From assembly GCA_029721515.1 (NCBI GenBank), contig CM056550.1:12881857-12945856 (forward strand): a stretch of 64,000 bases of DNA, given 5' to 3'. How positions within the stretch are numbered: the first letter of the stretch is position 1; the number at the start of each line of letters is the position of its first letter. Below are positions 47,200-58,384 of this stretch, piece after piece. The notes below the pieces were generated by a model, which was not told the DNA's origin, searched no databases, and was given only the letters and a program-made list of their open reading frames with translations. The translations under genes and the position numbers were made by a program. The DNA comes from Synanceia verrucosa. Lineage: Eukaryota; Chordata; Actinopteri; Perciformes; Synanceiidae.

Positions 47200-47400
47200 A
47201 CCTATCAATGGTTACACCGCAAATTCAGGCGAAAACCCTTTTCTAGGGAAAAATTCCTGAATGATCCTCTCATAGAGCCCAGAGGAGAAAAACCCCATTG
47301 GTGTCAGATGAGGGGAAAACACCTCCATGGTCTCCATGGGAACGATCACCATTCTGGGCTTGCAGTGAACCTGGTTGTAACACAGAATAAACAGACATTA
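47200..47400 (-). other. Short open stretch downstream of integrase, unassigned
   Basis: The minus strand stays open for about 50 codons from a CRM-free start near 47350 (MVIVPMETMEVFSPHL) to a stop near 47215. It lies where an envelope gene would follow pol, but is far too short and has no recognised motif. Confidence 0.25.
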
Positions 47401-47639
47401 GAATCATCATAAAGGCATTATAATCACATGAATATTTATGAAAATGTTGAAAAGTTGACTGTATGCTGGTGCAGATGTCTTTAGATTTCTTTGTTTCTTG
47501 TCCGCTGTTCTGGCATCATGGTTTCGTTGGAACAGAGCGTTTACTTTCACCATCTGTTCAGTTGGTGACTTGGCACGTCACATGTAGCAGGGAGCGCTTT
47601 TACCTCCTCCTGATATTGTGGATCTCCAGGTGGTGGGTC

Positions 47640-48000
47640 AGTTGGAGCTGGTACTTTTGCAGTGGGACGTGTAGATTCATGTTGCTCTTTCTGCAAACTT
47701 CACTGTTGTGTCCGTGGTGAGGAGGATCTGGAACGGGCCTTGCCAGCGTCTGTGTTTCCATCTTTTCCTTCTGAAGTCTTTCACGACCACGTAGTCTCCT
47801 GGTTGGAGCCGATGCAGTGGACCTTCAGCTTGACCAGGGAGTGCAGCAGACACTTGTTGTCTCAGTGATGGCTCCCCTTTATTGACATCACTGCACGTCG
47901 TCAGATCCTGGTGGTAGGATGGACAATCCCTCCATTTCAGCTGGACGCCGGGCCATCTTCTCCTACAGTTGAAATCAATCTGACCCCTTTTGAGGTACAC
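47640..48000 (-). pseudogene. Retroviral integrase, C-terminal remnant
   Basis: Frame 48000-47677 carries LQPGDYVVVKDFRRKRW and a following WQGPFQILLTTDTTVKFAER. This is the C-terminal beta-barrel region of gamma/epsilon-type retroviral integrases in fish. It is closed by a TGA where the family has tryptophan, after which the usual SHCK ending is still visible in the same frame. The catalytic core is not present upstream. It is a dead relic within the non-autonomous element. Confidence 0.75.
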
Positions 48001-48099
48001 TGGTTAAACTGGCTGTCTGTATCCTGGATGTCTCATTTCCACCTGCCTCCAGTGTGTCTGCAAAATACAATAATAGCAAAACAACACAACAAGCAACAA

Positions 48100-51000
48100 T
48101 AGCAGACATAGATAAAACAATCCATTAAGTGTTATTTTACTCAAGACTTTCCTGCTTTAATTTCAAAATTAAAGCCCTTAGGTGTTTTTGCCTGTTGATA
48201 GAACTGTGTTTACCAACATGAGACCTTCACTTTGACATGCCGTATGTATAAGAATAAATACCCAAGTGCAAACCCGACTAACCCCATGTAGAAAGACAAT
48301 GAGCCAGCCCGATGTATAGAGTTTATTCGGAAGGACCAACTGTACTGATATCTGCGTTCAAACTTAAGTCCTCTGTAAACCTCACCAACATCTCGCCTGT
48401 GAGATATTAATGAGATATAGTGACCTTGCTGCTTTCAACACTCCAGTTGTATATCAGAAACATTTAGCCTAGTTATACTTAAAACATATGGAGAGTTCAA
48501 AGTCATTAACAAAAACCAATAATATCCATAACGCTAATGTGGCCTTCGCTGAAATGGAGTTTGATACCCCTGTTCTAGTGGATATGGAGTCTTTAGCACA
48601 CTGATTTAGGCGGTACCTCGTGTGTCCTCTATCCAATCGGAGGGTCTCACACCCTTACCCGAATGTTGTCGTCGTCACCCTCTGTTGTCACTCTTTTCCT
48701 GTACCTGTATGGAGAGATGCTACCAGTACAGTTAGTGCACCGTAGTATGACACATGATCAAGTTTTGTGAGGTCTAGAGGCGTCCCCCTGAGACCCACTA
48801 TTGCAGGACCCTCAAACGTGTCCTGTGCAAAGCTTGAACAGTAAAAACCCTATACTGTTGTTGGTGGAGGCTCTGATAGACATCAAAGCAATAAGCAAGG
48901 CCTCAACTCAGATTAATTTGGAATCTGCGCAGATTTTTGCCAATTTTACTCTTTCAACTTGACCTTGGGCCTGCCAAACCTAGGTAGATAGTGATTCATA
49001 AAAAAAAACCTACGAACTGCACATAATGTGCTGATTAACCAGAAAGAGTCAGTTCACTGTAAGAAATGATTCTGTGGTCATGTAGATCTGAATTAATGTA
49101 TTAGGTAAAATACATTCAATATGATTGTGATTTTGATTTTGAAGCAGATATTTGCTGTGTACATGGATGTGGAGCAACGTGTCTAAAGCACAAAAATGAA
49201 TTGTTAATAAAATTCTTATTTGAGTATTTCTTAAGTTCTGTACTTTCTGGGCCATAGGCTGAATATTCTTAAAAAGGAAAAGAATATTTAGACTAAATTC
49301 AGTGCATTTATTACATTCAAATCAATGTGCAGATTAATGTAGATGACTATTACACAATTATATATCACTGACACATAGAATTAATTTCCATTAGTAGTAT
49401 TTCCACATTAGGGAGTTTATCTTTTTCAAATCAACTCAATATTCTTGTTTAGGTTATAATCCACTATGTACTATTTTCTATTTGAATCTACTCAATGGAT
49501 AACTATTAAGGGCATCATTTAATTAATATTTACTCATTTATATTGAGTAAATAGAACAGTGTGTGTGTCTTTTCTTACAGTGTGCATATATTAAGTCTAC
49601 AATCTGTCCCTGAGCTGCTTTAAGCGCTTCAGTCAATGTTTTCAGTCCTGCTCTCTGTGCTGAGGGTGAAGTCTGTAGTCTGTCAGAGGTCACAGTCACA
49701 TACAGTAGTCATTTCCTGTTTGGTACTCAAATACAGCATATCCTGTCTGTAGTCCATTTTGTGGGTGCCATAAACAGCAACCATCAGTAAATACAGTTCT
49801 TGTGTCTGTATGATTAAAGGCTCATTCTGTAAATCAGCTCTCAGTTTAATGTGATGTCATGTGTTGTCAGTACAGTCAGTGACCGATACATGATTATGTG
49901 TCCTGTCTTTTGTGATGGCTTTTGCTCCTTCAGCATGTCATGTGCATGGTGGTTATCTGTTTTCTACAGTGTCTGATTTGTACTGTAATACATCAGTACC
50001 TGCCTCTCCCCCCTTTTTTTTTTTTTTTTTTTTTCTTCCAGAAACATCCGAATGAAACGGTACCGAATAATCAAGTGTATCTATACTGTTGACCTCTGAA
50101 TGTGAATGAGAACACATCTCTAATCTCAGGTTCGAGTGGGAGACAGAAAAGGCTTTTGCTTGTTATCACCTATCAAGGTCGGTTTATTTATAATTAATTA
50201 AAACAAACAGCCAGCGATTGAGACTGAAGTAGAGCACATAAAGTCAGAAAAATGTTTAACATTACCATTATAGAATCATATTCAATTTAACATTTCCCCT
50301 TTTGACATGGTTTCATCATATCAATCAACAGAAGTAGGAAATGTAAATCCTGCATTGTGCAGCATCCATCAGGCTGTAACCAACTTTGCAGGCCCCCAAA
50401 CTGCAAGTGACCACCACCTTTTAGGGTACGGCACAACCAGGTGGGAGACAGTGTGGTGTCCCTTTTTAGAGACCTAAATCACAGGTGTAAGCAGTTCTTC
50501 ATTGCATGTTCAGTAGCATCCTGTATGTGAGCGACTATGTGTAAGCTGGTCTTCATTGCAAGTATCAGCAGCAAGCAATTCTTCATTGCACAGGCATGTG
50601 GAAATGATAACAATGCAGTAGTGATTGATTTCATTTAATATAGACAGAAGCTAAAACTTTAATTAATTTATTTATTTATTAGCTCAACTGAGAGGATATC
50701 AGGGGCCTTAAGTTTGAGCAATCAGAGACATATGTGCTGGCAAATGCTGACCTGTGGTTCCTGTTTTTGGCATCTAGTTTTGCTCACAATTGGGCCTGAA
50801 GTTGGGCCATCAAATCTATTAATAGATAGTTATCGTTCTCACTAGGCAGAGGGAAAAATGAGTGTTTGATCATGGGAAAGAGGAGGATGGCTAGGTGTGG
50901 AGTGTGTCATCTTGTGTTCATGGCTATGTGAATGGAAATGTGGAAAATGTATGTGAGTTAACCCTTCTCTCATACCATTAGTTTGTTTAGGGTCTAAGTT

Positions 51001-52258
51001 ATTCTTCCCTTGTATAGAAGTCTGAATTTGACTGATTTCTGCTGATGTATTAAAAGTCTGCAACCGCTTATGCTTCCTCTCTGTATTTTTATCTTCTCTA
51101 GGTCGTTCTGTCTCTCCCTCTGTGTCTGTGTTCGTCAGAGTCGTCTGTCTGAGTCTTGTATCAACTTATACTTAAACTCTCTCAAAAGTAGCAGAGCATC
51201 ATCCCCTGGAAATCAACTATTTTATTTTATTTATTTATTTTTTTTTTTTAAACAAAAAAATTCTGTTTCAATTTATCCACTAATTTCCTGTTTTTCTTAT
51301 GGTATTTGGGATTAATGCCTCCTAAATACACACAAAACTACTCCTTCTCACAAATTTTGAACTTGCCTGCTCCTTTAATTGCCATAATTTATGGACTTAC
51401 TTCGGTTGTACACATAAAACACTATACACGCACACAATTTCAAGTGTATGGACGCAATGCCCTGTTAGGAGACCTAGTCAGCAAGCTTCTACAGAAAGTC
51501 CTGGTGACTATACTGCGGCTGACTACTGGGGGTCCTAACCCAGTCTCACTAACAGCTTTAATACACCTCAAATTATGCACCAAAACCACCCCAAGAGTAA
51601 TACTCACACTCAGTCTTCAGAGTTTTCTTTTCACCGGCCTCCTTTTCTTTTAACTCTTGAAGAAAGACCCAGCCCACATAATTTAAACCCAACACGTGTA
51701 TCTTATTCTCTTTTCCCTCTTTTCTGCGCATGATATTCTTAGGTGAGGACTTTAGCCTCCCTTTCTCATTTCTCTTATTTCTCTAATTTCTCTTTTACCA
51801 TTAATATAATATTTATTGACTCACTTTAGACTAAACATCATCTACACCAGACATCGTTTTAGTTATAATCAATATGCACAATTCTATTGAAAAGGTTTGT
51901 GCTTACCTTTTGAGCTTTCCAGGCGCCTGTGATGTCTGGGTAGATGAGGGTAACGTTGTGATACTCCGGACTCCTTTAACCTTTTGAGAAAAACACATTT
52001 GATTCATTTTTGTTCTCAAAGCAGCTTTACTTTACCCTTCTCAAGTTCCTTTTAACTTGTAACAACTGATTTCTGCTAAATGTTCACTCAACATTGAATA
52101 TACTGCACACTATCTTCCCCATATTTTCTCTTCATGGTCTCCGCAATAGGCCCTGCCGGTACCTCAGCAGGAGGCCCGCTTGGTTGTTGGTTCCCCCTTT
52201 TTTTTTTTTTTTTTTTTCTTTTTTTTTAATAGATAGATAAAAAAACTATCACTTTTAA
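48100..52258. other. Interior of the retroviral element, largely non-coding
   Basis: No retroviral motif was found on the minus strand. It holds a MITE-like element (49055-49582), a T tract at 50014-50034 and another at 52197-52219, each looking like the minus-strand poly(A) of a retroposed piece. A 115-codon plus-strand frame at 51306-51653 has no recognisable domain. Confidence 0.5.
49055..49582. mobile_element. MITE-like element with CACTGTAAGAAA ends
   Basis: CACTGTAAGAAA at 49055-49066 and TTTCTTACAGTG at 49571-49582 are a perfect 12-bp inverted repeat around 504 bp of AT-rich non-coding sequence. The ends resemble small hAT-type elements of fish, but the flanks AGTCAGTT and TGCATATA do not match, so the insertion is not confirmed. 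Confidence 0.5.
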
Positions 52259-52263
52259 CCCGC

Positions 52264-52437
52264 GTTCTTGCCGAAGCTCACACTTTATTTTACCTGTGTT
52301 CTTGCCGAAGCTCACACTTTATTTTACCTGTGTTCTTGCCAAAGCTCACACTTTATTTTACCTTAGTGTTCTTGCTGAAAAGCTCACACAATTTTACCTT
52401 AGTGTTCTTGCTGAAAAGCTCACACAATTACGCGCAA
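52264..52437. repeat. 34/36-bp tandem repeat, five units
   Basis: GTTCTTGCCGAAGCTCACAC-type units start at 52264, 52298 and 52332 (34-bp steps), then 52368 and 52404 (36-bp steps with GCTGAAAAGCTCACACAAT). It lies in the 5' leader of the retroviral element. Confidence 0.9.
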
Positions 52438-52858
52438 AACTCACAGAAATGACAAAATAATAAAAAGAACAAAGAAAAAGAAACACCTGTTCTTGTTTTG
52501 CCGTCTTCGAGTCCTGGACTCGGTATTCAACACTTATTGTAGATAGACGCAATTCTATTCCACAATTATCTTAAGAGAAACAGAGGTGATTTAGTTTGTA
52601 TTTTAAAATTAGTCCCACAATTTACCTCTTTCTTAGGAGCAACAGTACTGGACCTCAGAATCAGGAAGAGATGATGATAAATGGAATGTAAACCATCTCT
52701 CCAAATGTTGTCCTTGTGCAAATCGTAGCAGAGTCAGTCACAGGCCCCAGTACGCCGGGTCCTCGTCCTCGGATTTTTGTGAGGCGAGAACGGGTTCGTC
52801 AACCCAGGTCAAAAATCAGCCCCTCAACGACCCGGGGGTCCGGACGGACTCTCGAACG

Positions 52859-52878
52859 ATCCCAAAATTCTGACACCA
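52859..52878 (-). other. Retroviral primer-binding site, tRNA-Leu-like
   Basis: Four bases inside the right LTR the minus strand reads TGGTGTCAGAATTTTGGGAT. The first 11 bases are complementary to the 3' end of tRNA-Leu(CAA), which ends in TTCTGACACCA; the remainder is partly diverged. Confidence 0.65.
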
Positions 52879-53246
52879 AAATTGTTGTGGAAATATTCTG
52901 TCAGGATGGTCTAATATCCACAGGGTTCTTTAATTACACAAGGAATGAGTAACTTCACTGATTCAGTTGCCCAAAAGAGTTGCTTTTAATATCTGTCTGC
53001 AGAACAGAGATGAGAATTCAGACACACAGCACAGAGCTTTGCGAGTGAATGCCCATCCTGAATGTAAGGAAAAACAATATTTATGCACTACTGATACATA
53101 CATGCTTACGTGAGTTCCTGCTGACAAGCAATACCATCATAGTGATAAACGAACATGTTGTATGTTTTACTGTAGACAGAGTCCACAAGTCTATCAGGCC
53201 TGATGGCGAGGAAAAGACACACACTGTTCTCTGTGAAAACTAAAAC

Positions 53247-53971
53247 TGTTAGAACGTGGCACGAAATGACTGAACCCAAATGCACGACTCGTCACGACAG
53301 AAATAAGTTAAAGGTATTTTAATACAAAAAATGTTCACAAACAAAATTTAACAAAACAACTCAGGCACTGATGCTAAAGCGAGATGAAACTAAAACTCAG
53401 ATTGAAAACACACTAGGCAGATCATGAAACAAACTTAGGATACTAGGAAAAATGCTAAACTAAAGGCGCTCACACAATGAGGAAAACAATAACTTAAAGA
53501 AAAAGACAAAACATAAAACGCTCACTAACAGTGAGGGAAAAAGGCTCTAAACTGGTTGACAACACAGATGCTACAAAACAGACAAAACACTAAGACTGGA
53601 CTGGATGATTACACTGATGCTAGAGACAGACAAAACACTAGTACTAAACTGGACAAATCTCGACACAATGACAGAAACTGATACGACACAACCTGACGGC
53701 GAAACACTTGACTTAATGGCTGGTAGCTTGGAGAATTCACAAGACGTACTGGCACATGACTGGGGGAGACGCAGACATAAATACACGAGGTAATGGGTAA
53801 CAGCTGGAAACAATCAGGGCGGGGCAGACAATCAACAGACGCAGGAAACAGGGGCAGGAAACGAGAAGCTGAAACACAAGGGAAGACAATTAATACAAAA
53901 TAAAACAGGAAATAACAGGACAATATGACAAAACTGAACCAAAAACTTAACTTGACATGACCAACATAACA
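53247..53971 (-). repeat. Gypsy 3' LTR
   Basis: 725 bp. On the minus strand it begins TGTTATGTTGGTC and ends GTGCCACGTTCTAACA. An ATTAAA signal lies near 53312-53320. It differs from the 5' LTR by a 2-bp indel near 53845. Confidence 0.95.
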
Positions 53972-53982
53972 GTACCCCCTCC

Positions 53983-54803
53983 TTAAGGGTCGTCTCCTGA
54001 CGGCCCAGGGATCTCAGGGTGGCGATGGTAAAAATCCTGGATGAGAGTCTTGTCTAGAATGTGGGATGCCGGAATCCATTCCCTCTCTTCAGGACCATAC
54101 CCCTCCCAGTCCACCAAAAACTGTCTTCCTCGCCCCTATTCCGTGATCAGCCAGGAGCCTATGTACAGTTTATGCTGGTCCCCCATCAATGATACGGGGG
54201 GGAGGTGGGGGTCGGGAAGCGGGAACCAATGGGCTGATCCTTTCTGGCTTTATTTTGCTGACATGGAAAGTTGGGTGGACCTTGAGGGAGCGAGGCAGGC
54301 GTAGTCACACCGCTGCTGGATTCACCACCTTGGAGATGGGGTAAGGTCCGATAAAACGAGGGTCAAGCTTCTTAGTCGTGGCCCGCAGGGGAAGATCTTG
54401 TGTTGACAGCCACACACGTTGACCCGTCTGGTATTCGGGTGCTGGACGGCGGCGTCGATCAGCCGTTTTCTTCATCCACGCGCCGACCACGCTGGAGAAC
54501 ACGACGGGTGGCCTCCCAGACCTTATGGGCTCTCCGAACCAGGGCGTGAGCTGACGGGACCGGACCTCTCTTTCCACATCTGGAAAGACGGGGGCTGATA
54601 ACCATATACAACATGAAACGGGAGAGTCCAGTGGCCGCAGATGGAAGGGAGTTGTATGCTCTGGCGTACTCAACCCATGGAAGTAGTCTGCTCCATGAGG
54701 CTGGATTCTGAGTGATAAGACATCGCAGACAGGTCCCCAACACTTGGTTTAGTCGCTCGGTTTGGCCATTGGACTGTGGATGGTATCCTGATGACAGGCT
54801 CAC
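53983..54803 (-). pseudogene. Gypsy integrase C-terminal part and chromodomain
   Basis: From 54803 the frame has SGYHPQSNGQTERLNQ, containing the catalytic glutamate of integrase, then SRLLPWVEYARAYN. A second frame (to 54305) has EYQTGQRVWLSTQDLPLR and KLDPRFIGPYPISKV, the C-terminal barrel. After a TGA at about 54306 and further shifts, a region near 54138-53990 reads FLVDWEGYGPEEREWIPA, the chromodomain that targets such elements to chromatin, and closes at TAA 53983-53985. At least three indels or stops separate these parts. Confidence 0.88.
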
Positions 54804-55429
54804 CGTTGCCCGATCAGCTCACAAAGCTCTCGCCAAAACCTGGATACAAACTGTGGTCCACGATCTGAAACAATGTCCTTAGGAAATCCATGAATACAGA
54901 AAACTCGACTGAACATGACCTCCGCTGTCTCCTTAGCAGAGGGCAGCTTTGGTAACGCAATAAAATGTGTCATCTTAGAGAATCGATCCACCACAGTTAA
55001 TACAGTAGTATTGCCACATGACGTAGGCAGACCCGTGACGAAGTCCAGCGCTATTTCCGCCCATTGCCGGCTGGGAATGGGGAGGGGCTGAAGGAGTCCA
55101 GCCTTAGCCTGCACCGATGTTTTATTGCAGGCACACACAGGGCAGGCTTCCACGTATTCCTTGACCATCGAGTCCATAGCGGGCCACCAGAACTGTTGGC
55201 GTAAAAAGAACAAGGTGCGTTTTACTCCAGGATGACAGGTTAGGCGAGATGTGTGAGCCCAATGTACCACCTGAGACCTCAAACCCTCCGGCACAAACAG
55301 CCGATTGGGCGGACAGCCCTTAGGTGGCGGGTTTTCCCCGTTGGCTTGTTTAACCCTGTTTACTATTGGCCAGGTTACCGCTCCTACCACAACATCACAC
55401 GGCAGGATGGGCTCTGGTTCCCTGGTCAC
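54800..55429 (-). pseudogene. Gypsy integrase, zinc-binding and catalytic part
   Basis: A 209-codon frame. The zinc-binding motif uses H59 and H66 (TSRLTCHPGVKR) with C96 and C99 (EACPVCACNK). Catalytic D129 sits in LDFVTGLPTS and D189 in DIVSDRGPQF, 60 residues apart as usual. The frame stops after CELIG where a single-base loss shifts it, and the catalytic glutamate continues in the next frame. Confidence 0.92.
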
Positions 55430-56075
55430 AGGCTCTGGATCATATAGTCAGAGAGGGCGTCCGGCTTCACATTCTGTGAACCAGGCCTGTAAGAGAGAGT
55501 AAAACTGAAACGGTTAAAAAACAAAGACCAGCGGGCTTGACGTGAATTCAAACGTTTGGCATGACGAATGTACTCCAAATTCTTATGATCTGTCCAAACC
55601 ACAAAGGGCTCTTGAGCCCCCTCCAACCAGTGACGCCACTCCTCTAAGGCCACCTTTACCGCCAGCAGCTCCCTGTTGCCCACGTCGTAATTTCTTTCCG
55701 CCTTAGACAGTTTCCTGGACAAAAAGGCACAGGGATGCATCTTGCCGTCTGTAGATGATCTCTGGGAGAGCACTGCTCCTATGCCTATGTCCGAAGCATC
55801 TACTTCCACCAGGAACTGCTTGGTTGGGTCGGGCATGACGAGAATGGGAGCTGTGGTGAACCTCTGCTTGAGCTGCTTGAACGCATGGCGTCCGCTGCAG
55901 GGCACCACTGAAAAGGAGACTTGGCAGAGGTTAATGTATGCAGAGGCGCTACAATTGGCGCTATAGTTCCGAATGAACCGACGGTAAAAGTTAGCAAACC
56001 CAAGGAATTGCTGCACTTTCTTGCGGTTATTCGAACTGGCCACTCTGCAACCGCTTTCACTTTAGCCGGATCCAT
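55426..56075 (-). pseudogene. Gypsy RNase H and reverse transcriptase connection
   Basis: The frame begins in the RT thumb (QQFLGFANFYRRFIRNYS) and runs through FLVEVDASDIGIGAVLSQ, LSKAERNYDVGNRELLAV and VVWTDHKNLEYI, the RNase H signature with D, E and D active-site residues visible. It is joined to the RT part by a shift near 56060. A ~90-base patch near 55930 is also out of frame (the region reads NCSASAYINLCQ). Confidence 0.9.
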
Positions 56076-56485
56076 TTGTATCGACCCAGGGCTATGATAA
56101 AGCCCAGGAAAGACACGGATCTGGCATGAAATTCACATTTCTCCGCTTTCACAAAAAGCTGGTTTTCCAGCAACTTGGTTAAAACTTGACGCACATGACA
56201 CACATGACTTTCAAGACTGGGAGAGAAAATCAAAATATCATCAATGTATACAAAGACAAATCTGTTTAAGTATTCCCTGAGCACATCATTGACTAGATTC
56301 TGGAAAACACCTGGTGCATTAGACAGTCCAAACGGCATGACAAGGTATTCATAATGTCCCGACGGTGTATTAAACCCCGTCTTCCATTCATCCCCCTCCC
56401 TTATTCGAACCAGATGGTAAGCATTGCGTAAGTCCAGCTTGGTGAATACTTGTGCATCCTGCAATAGCTCGAAAGCTGATGTCAT
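56057..56485 (-). pseudogene. Gypsy reverse transcriptase core
   Basis: 142 codons with FTKLDLRNAYHLVRI, the conserved VMPFGLSNAPGVFQ block and catalytic YIDD at residues 80-83 (near 56248-56237), then SLESHVCHVRQVL and the FLGFI motif. The upstream frame ends in PLPLS just before this start because of an apparent 2-bp TC slip at about 56486-56490. Confidence 0.95.
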
Positions 56486-57462
56486 GAGAGAGGGAGGGGG
56501 TACCTGTTTTTTATGGTTATCTCATTCAGTGGTGCATAGTCGATACATGGTCTCAGAGAGCCATCCTTCTTGTCCACAAAGAAGAATCCTGCTCCAAGGG
56601 GTGATGATGACGGCCGGATGATACCTGCTTCAAGAGAAGACTGTATATAACTGTCCATCGCCAGCCTTTCTGGCCCCGAGATGGCATAAAGCCGGCCCTT
56701 GGGCAGGGGCGCTCCCTCTCTCAGTTCGATGGCACAGTCATAATCTCTGTGAGGGGGCAAGGAGGTTGCTTTAGCTTTGCTAAAAACCAAAGCTAGGTCA
56801 TGATAGCATTGAGGTACCAAGGACAAGTCAATCTGGTGCAGAGAAGAAGAAATAACTGGTTGATCTGGATCAGCTCTCAACCCTCCCATGGTTACCAGTT
56901 CCTCCCTCTCAAAACACCTCCCCGAACAGTCCTCAGACCATCCCTCAATCACCCCTGTTCCCCAATTAATACGTGGACAATGTTTACATAACCATGGAAA
57001 ACCTAAAACAATGACATGATGTACAGACTCATAAACCTGGAAACTGAGTCTCTCGCTGTGCTTCCCTATGGTTATTGTCACTGGTTCGGTGTGGTGAGTG
57101 ATCTTAAAAATTTCCCTACCGTTCAGAGCCCTGGCAGCCAGAGGCTGAGATAAAGGCTCTGTCTGAAGTCCCAACTCCCGAACCACCTTCCAGTCCATTA
57201 GACTTCCGTCTGCTCCTGAGTCAATTAGTACTTCATAAGTTCTCTCAAAGTTATTGACAGTACAAGTTACCTGTGTCAGATGTCTCGGGGGGGTTTCTGC
57301 AGCAGCGAACTGGCTCACCAGACCCCCCCCGGTCTTCTGATGAGCCTGCTCCTTTAATGGGCAGGTGGCGAGGCGATGTCCTGCTCCTCCGCAGTAGAAA
57401 CATAACCCCTGCTGTAATCGCGCTGGCGCTCCTCGGGAAATCCTCGTCCTGCCGACCTGCAT
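56482..57462 (-). pseudogene. Gypsy gag zinc knuckle, protease and RT start
   Basis: A 326-codon frame. C21-C24-H29-C34 (CFYCGGAGHRLATC) is a CCHC nucleocapsid knuckle; DSGAD at residues 81-85 is the aspartic protease active site; ARALNGREIFKI and YHDLALVFSKAKATSLPPHR lead into the RT fingers (GFFFVDKKDGSLRPCIDY). No stop separates gag from pol in this section, so the original element probably made a single Gag-Pol reading frame, as in Sushi. Confidence 0.92.
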
Positions 57463-57472
57463 GGGTTCCTCC

Positions 57473-58366
57473 TTAAGTGCCGGAGAGCCCTTCGCCCACC
57501 GGATCCCTCAGCCACTGGAGCCATCTCTGGTCCTCTGGTCGCCTCGCATCTCGCCCGGTTCCTCCTCGCCGTCGGAAACGATGATCCCGAACCCAGAGAT
57601 CGGTGCGGATAGCCGCCTCGATGACCGCCTCCAAACTGTCGGGCAACTCCTGTGGACCCATCTGGTCATGAATAGTGTCACTTAAGCCGTCCAAAAGGCA
57701 TCAACTAACGCTGGTTCTCCTAAACCACTGTCCCTGGCCAACGGCGAAACTCGATGGCGTAATCAGCTACGGCGGTTGCCTTGACAAAGTCTCTTTAACA
57801 TGCGAAGCTGCCTGCCGCCCGGGCGAGACTGGATCAAAAACCCGACGGAGCTCAGTCACAAAGTCCTCCGGGATGAACATATTGGGGAGTCCCGCGACCA
57901 TTCAGCCGTAGCCCATGCCGCTGCTCTACCGTCCAGATGTGAGGTAATAAATGCCACTCGAGATTGAGGAGTGGGAAACGCAGTAGGGTTCATGCGGAAA
58001 TGCAGTTCACATTGCACTAAAAAGGGCGACATAACTCTGACTGGCCGGGCAAACTTATCAGGGGGAGCAAGACGCGGTGGCGCAGGAATAAACATTGTCT
58101 GTGTCACCACCGCTGGCTGGAGCTGCTGCCTTCAGGAACCGTGGGAGACGCCGGGCTGACTGCTTATGCAGGTGAGCTAGCAGGTCCTGCATGTGATGAG
58201 CTAACGAGTCAACTTGTGCAGTCATGGATCGCCTAAACTCATCCTGGCGAGACGATAACGTGGCTAAGTCTCGACCCAAGGCAACTGCCTGCTCCTCCTG
58301 CCTCAAGATTCTGTCACTGTGCGAGCTTACCAGCTCCTTTAACTGGCTAGAGTCGGCTGGGTTCAT
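57473..58366 (-). pseudogene. Gypsy gag, broken
   Basis: The likely start ATG is at 58366-58364 (MNPADSSQLKELV), 18 bases inside the LTR. It is followed by a coiled-coil-like segment (LRQEEQAVALGRDL, FRRSMTAQVDSLAHHMQDLL) and a capsid segment (FITSHLDGRAAAWATAEW, near 57950-57895). The frame moves between at least three registers (58423-58058, 58110-57856, 57694-57473) through small indels. Confidence 0.85.
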
Positions 58367-58372
58367 GTTATG

Positions 58373-58382
58373 GCCAGTACGT
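58373..58382 (-). other. Self-priming primer-binding site of the gypsy element
   Basis: Two bases inside the 5' LTR the minus-strand RNA reads ACGUACUGGC. It is perfectly complementary to GCCAGUACGU in the LTR (58882-58891), which lies about 30 bases after a TATTTATG box (58914-58921), that is, at the expected transcript start. This is the arrangement known from Tf1 and proposed for Sushi. No tRNA-complementary TGG site is present at the usual position. Confidence 0.7.
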
Positions 58383-58384
58383 TC

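Noticed and set aside
51306..51653. 115-codon plus-strand frame as part of the retroviral element
   Set aside because: It is on the opposite strand to the element and shows no gag, pol or env motif.
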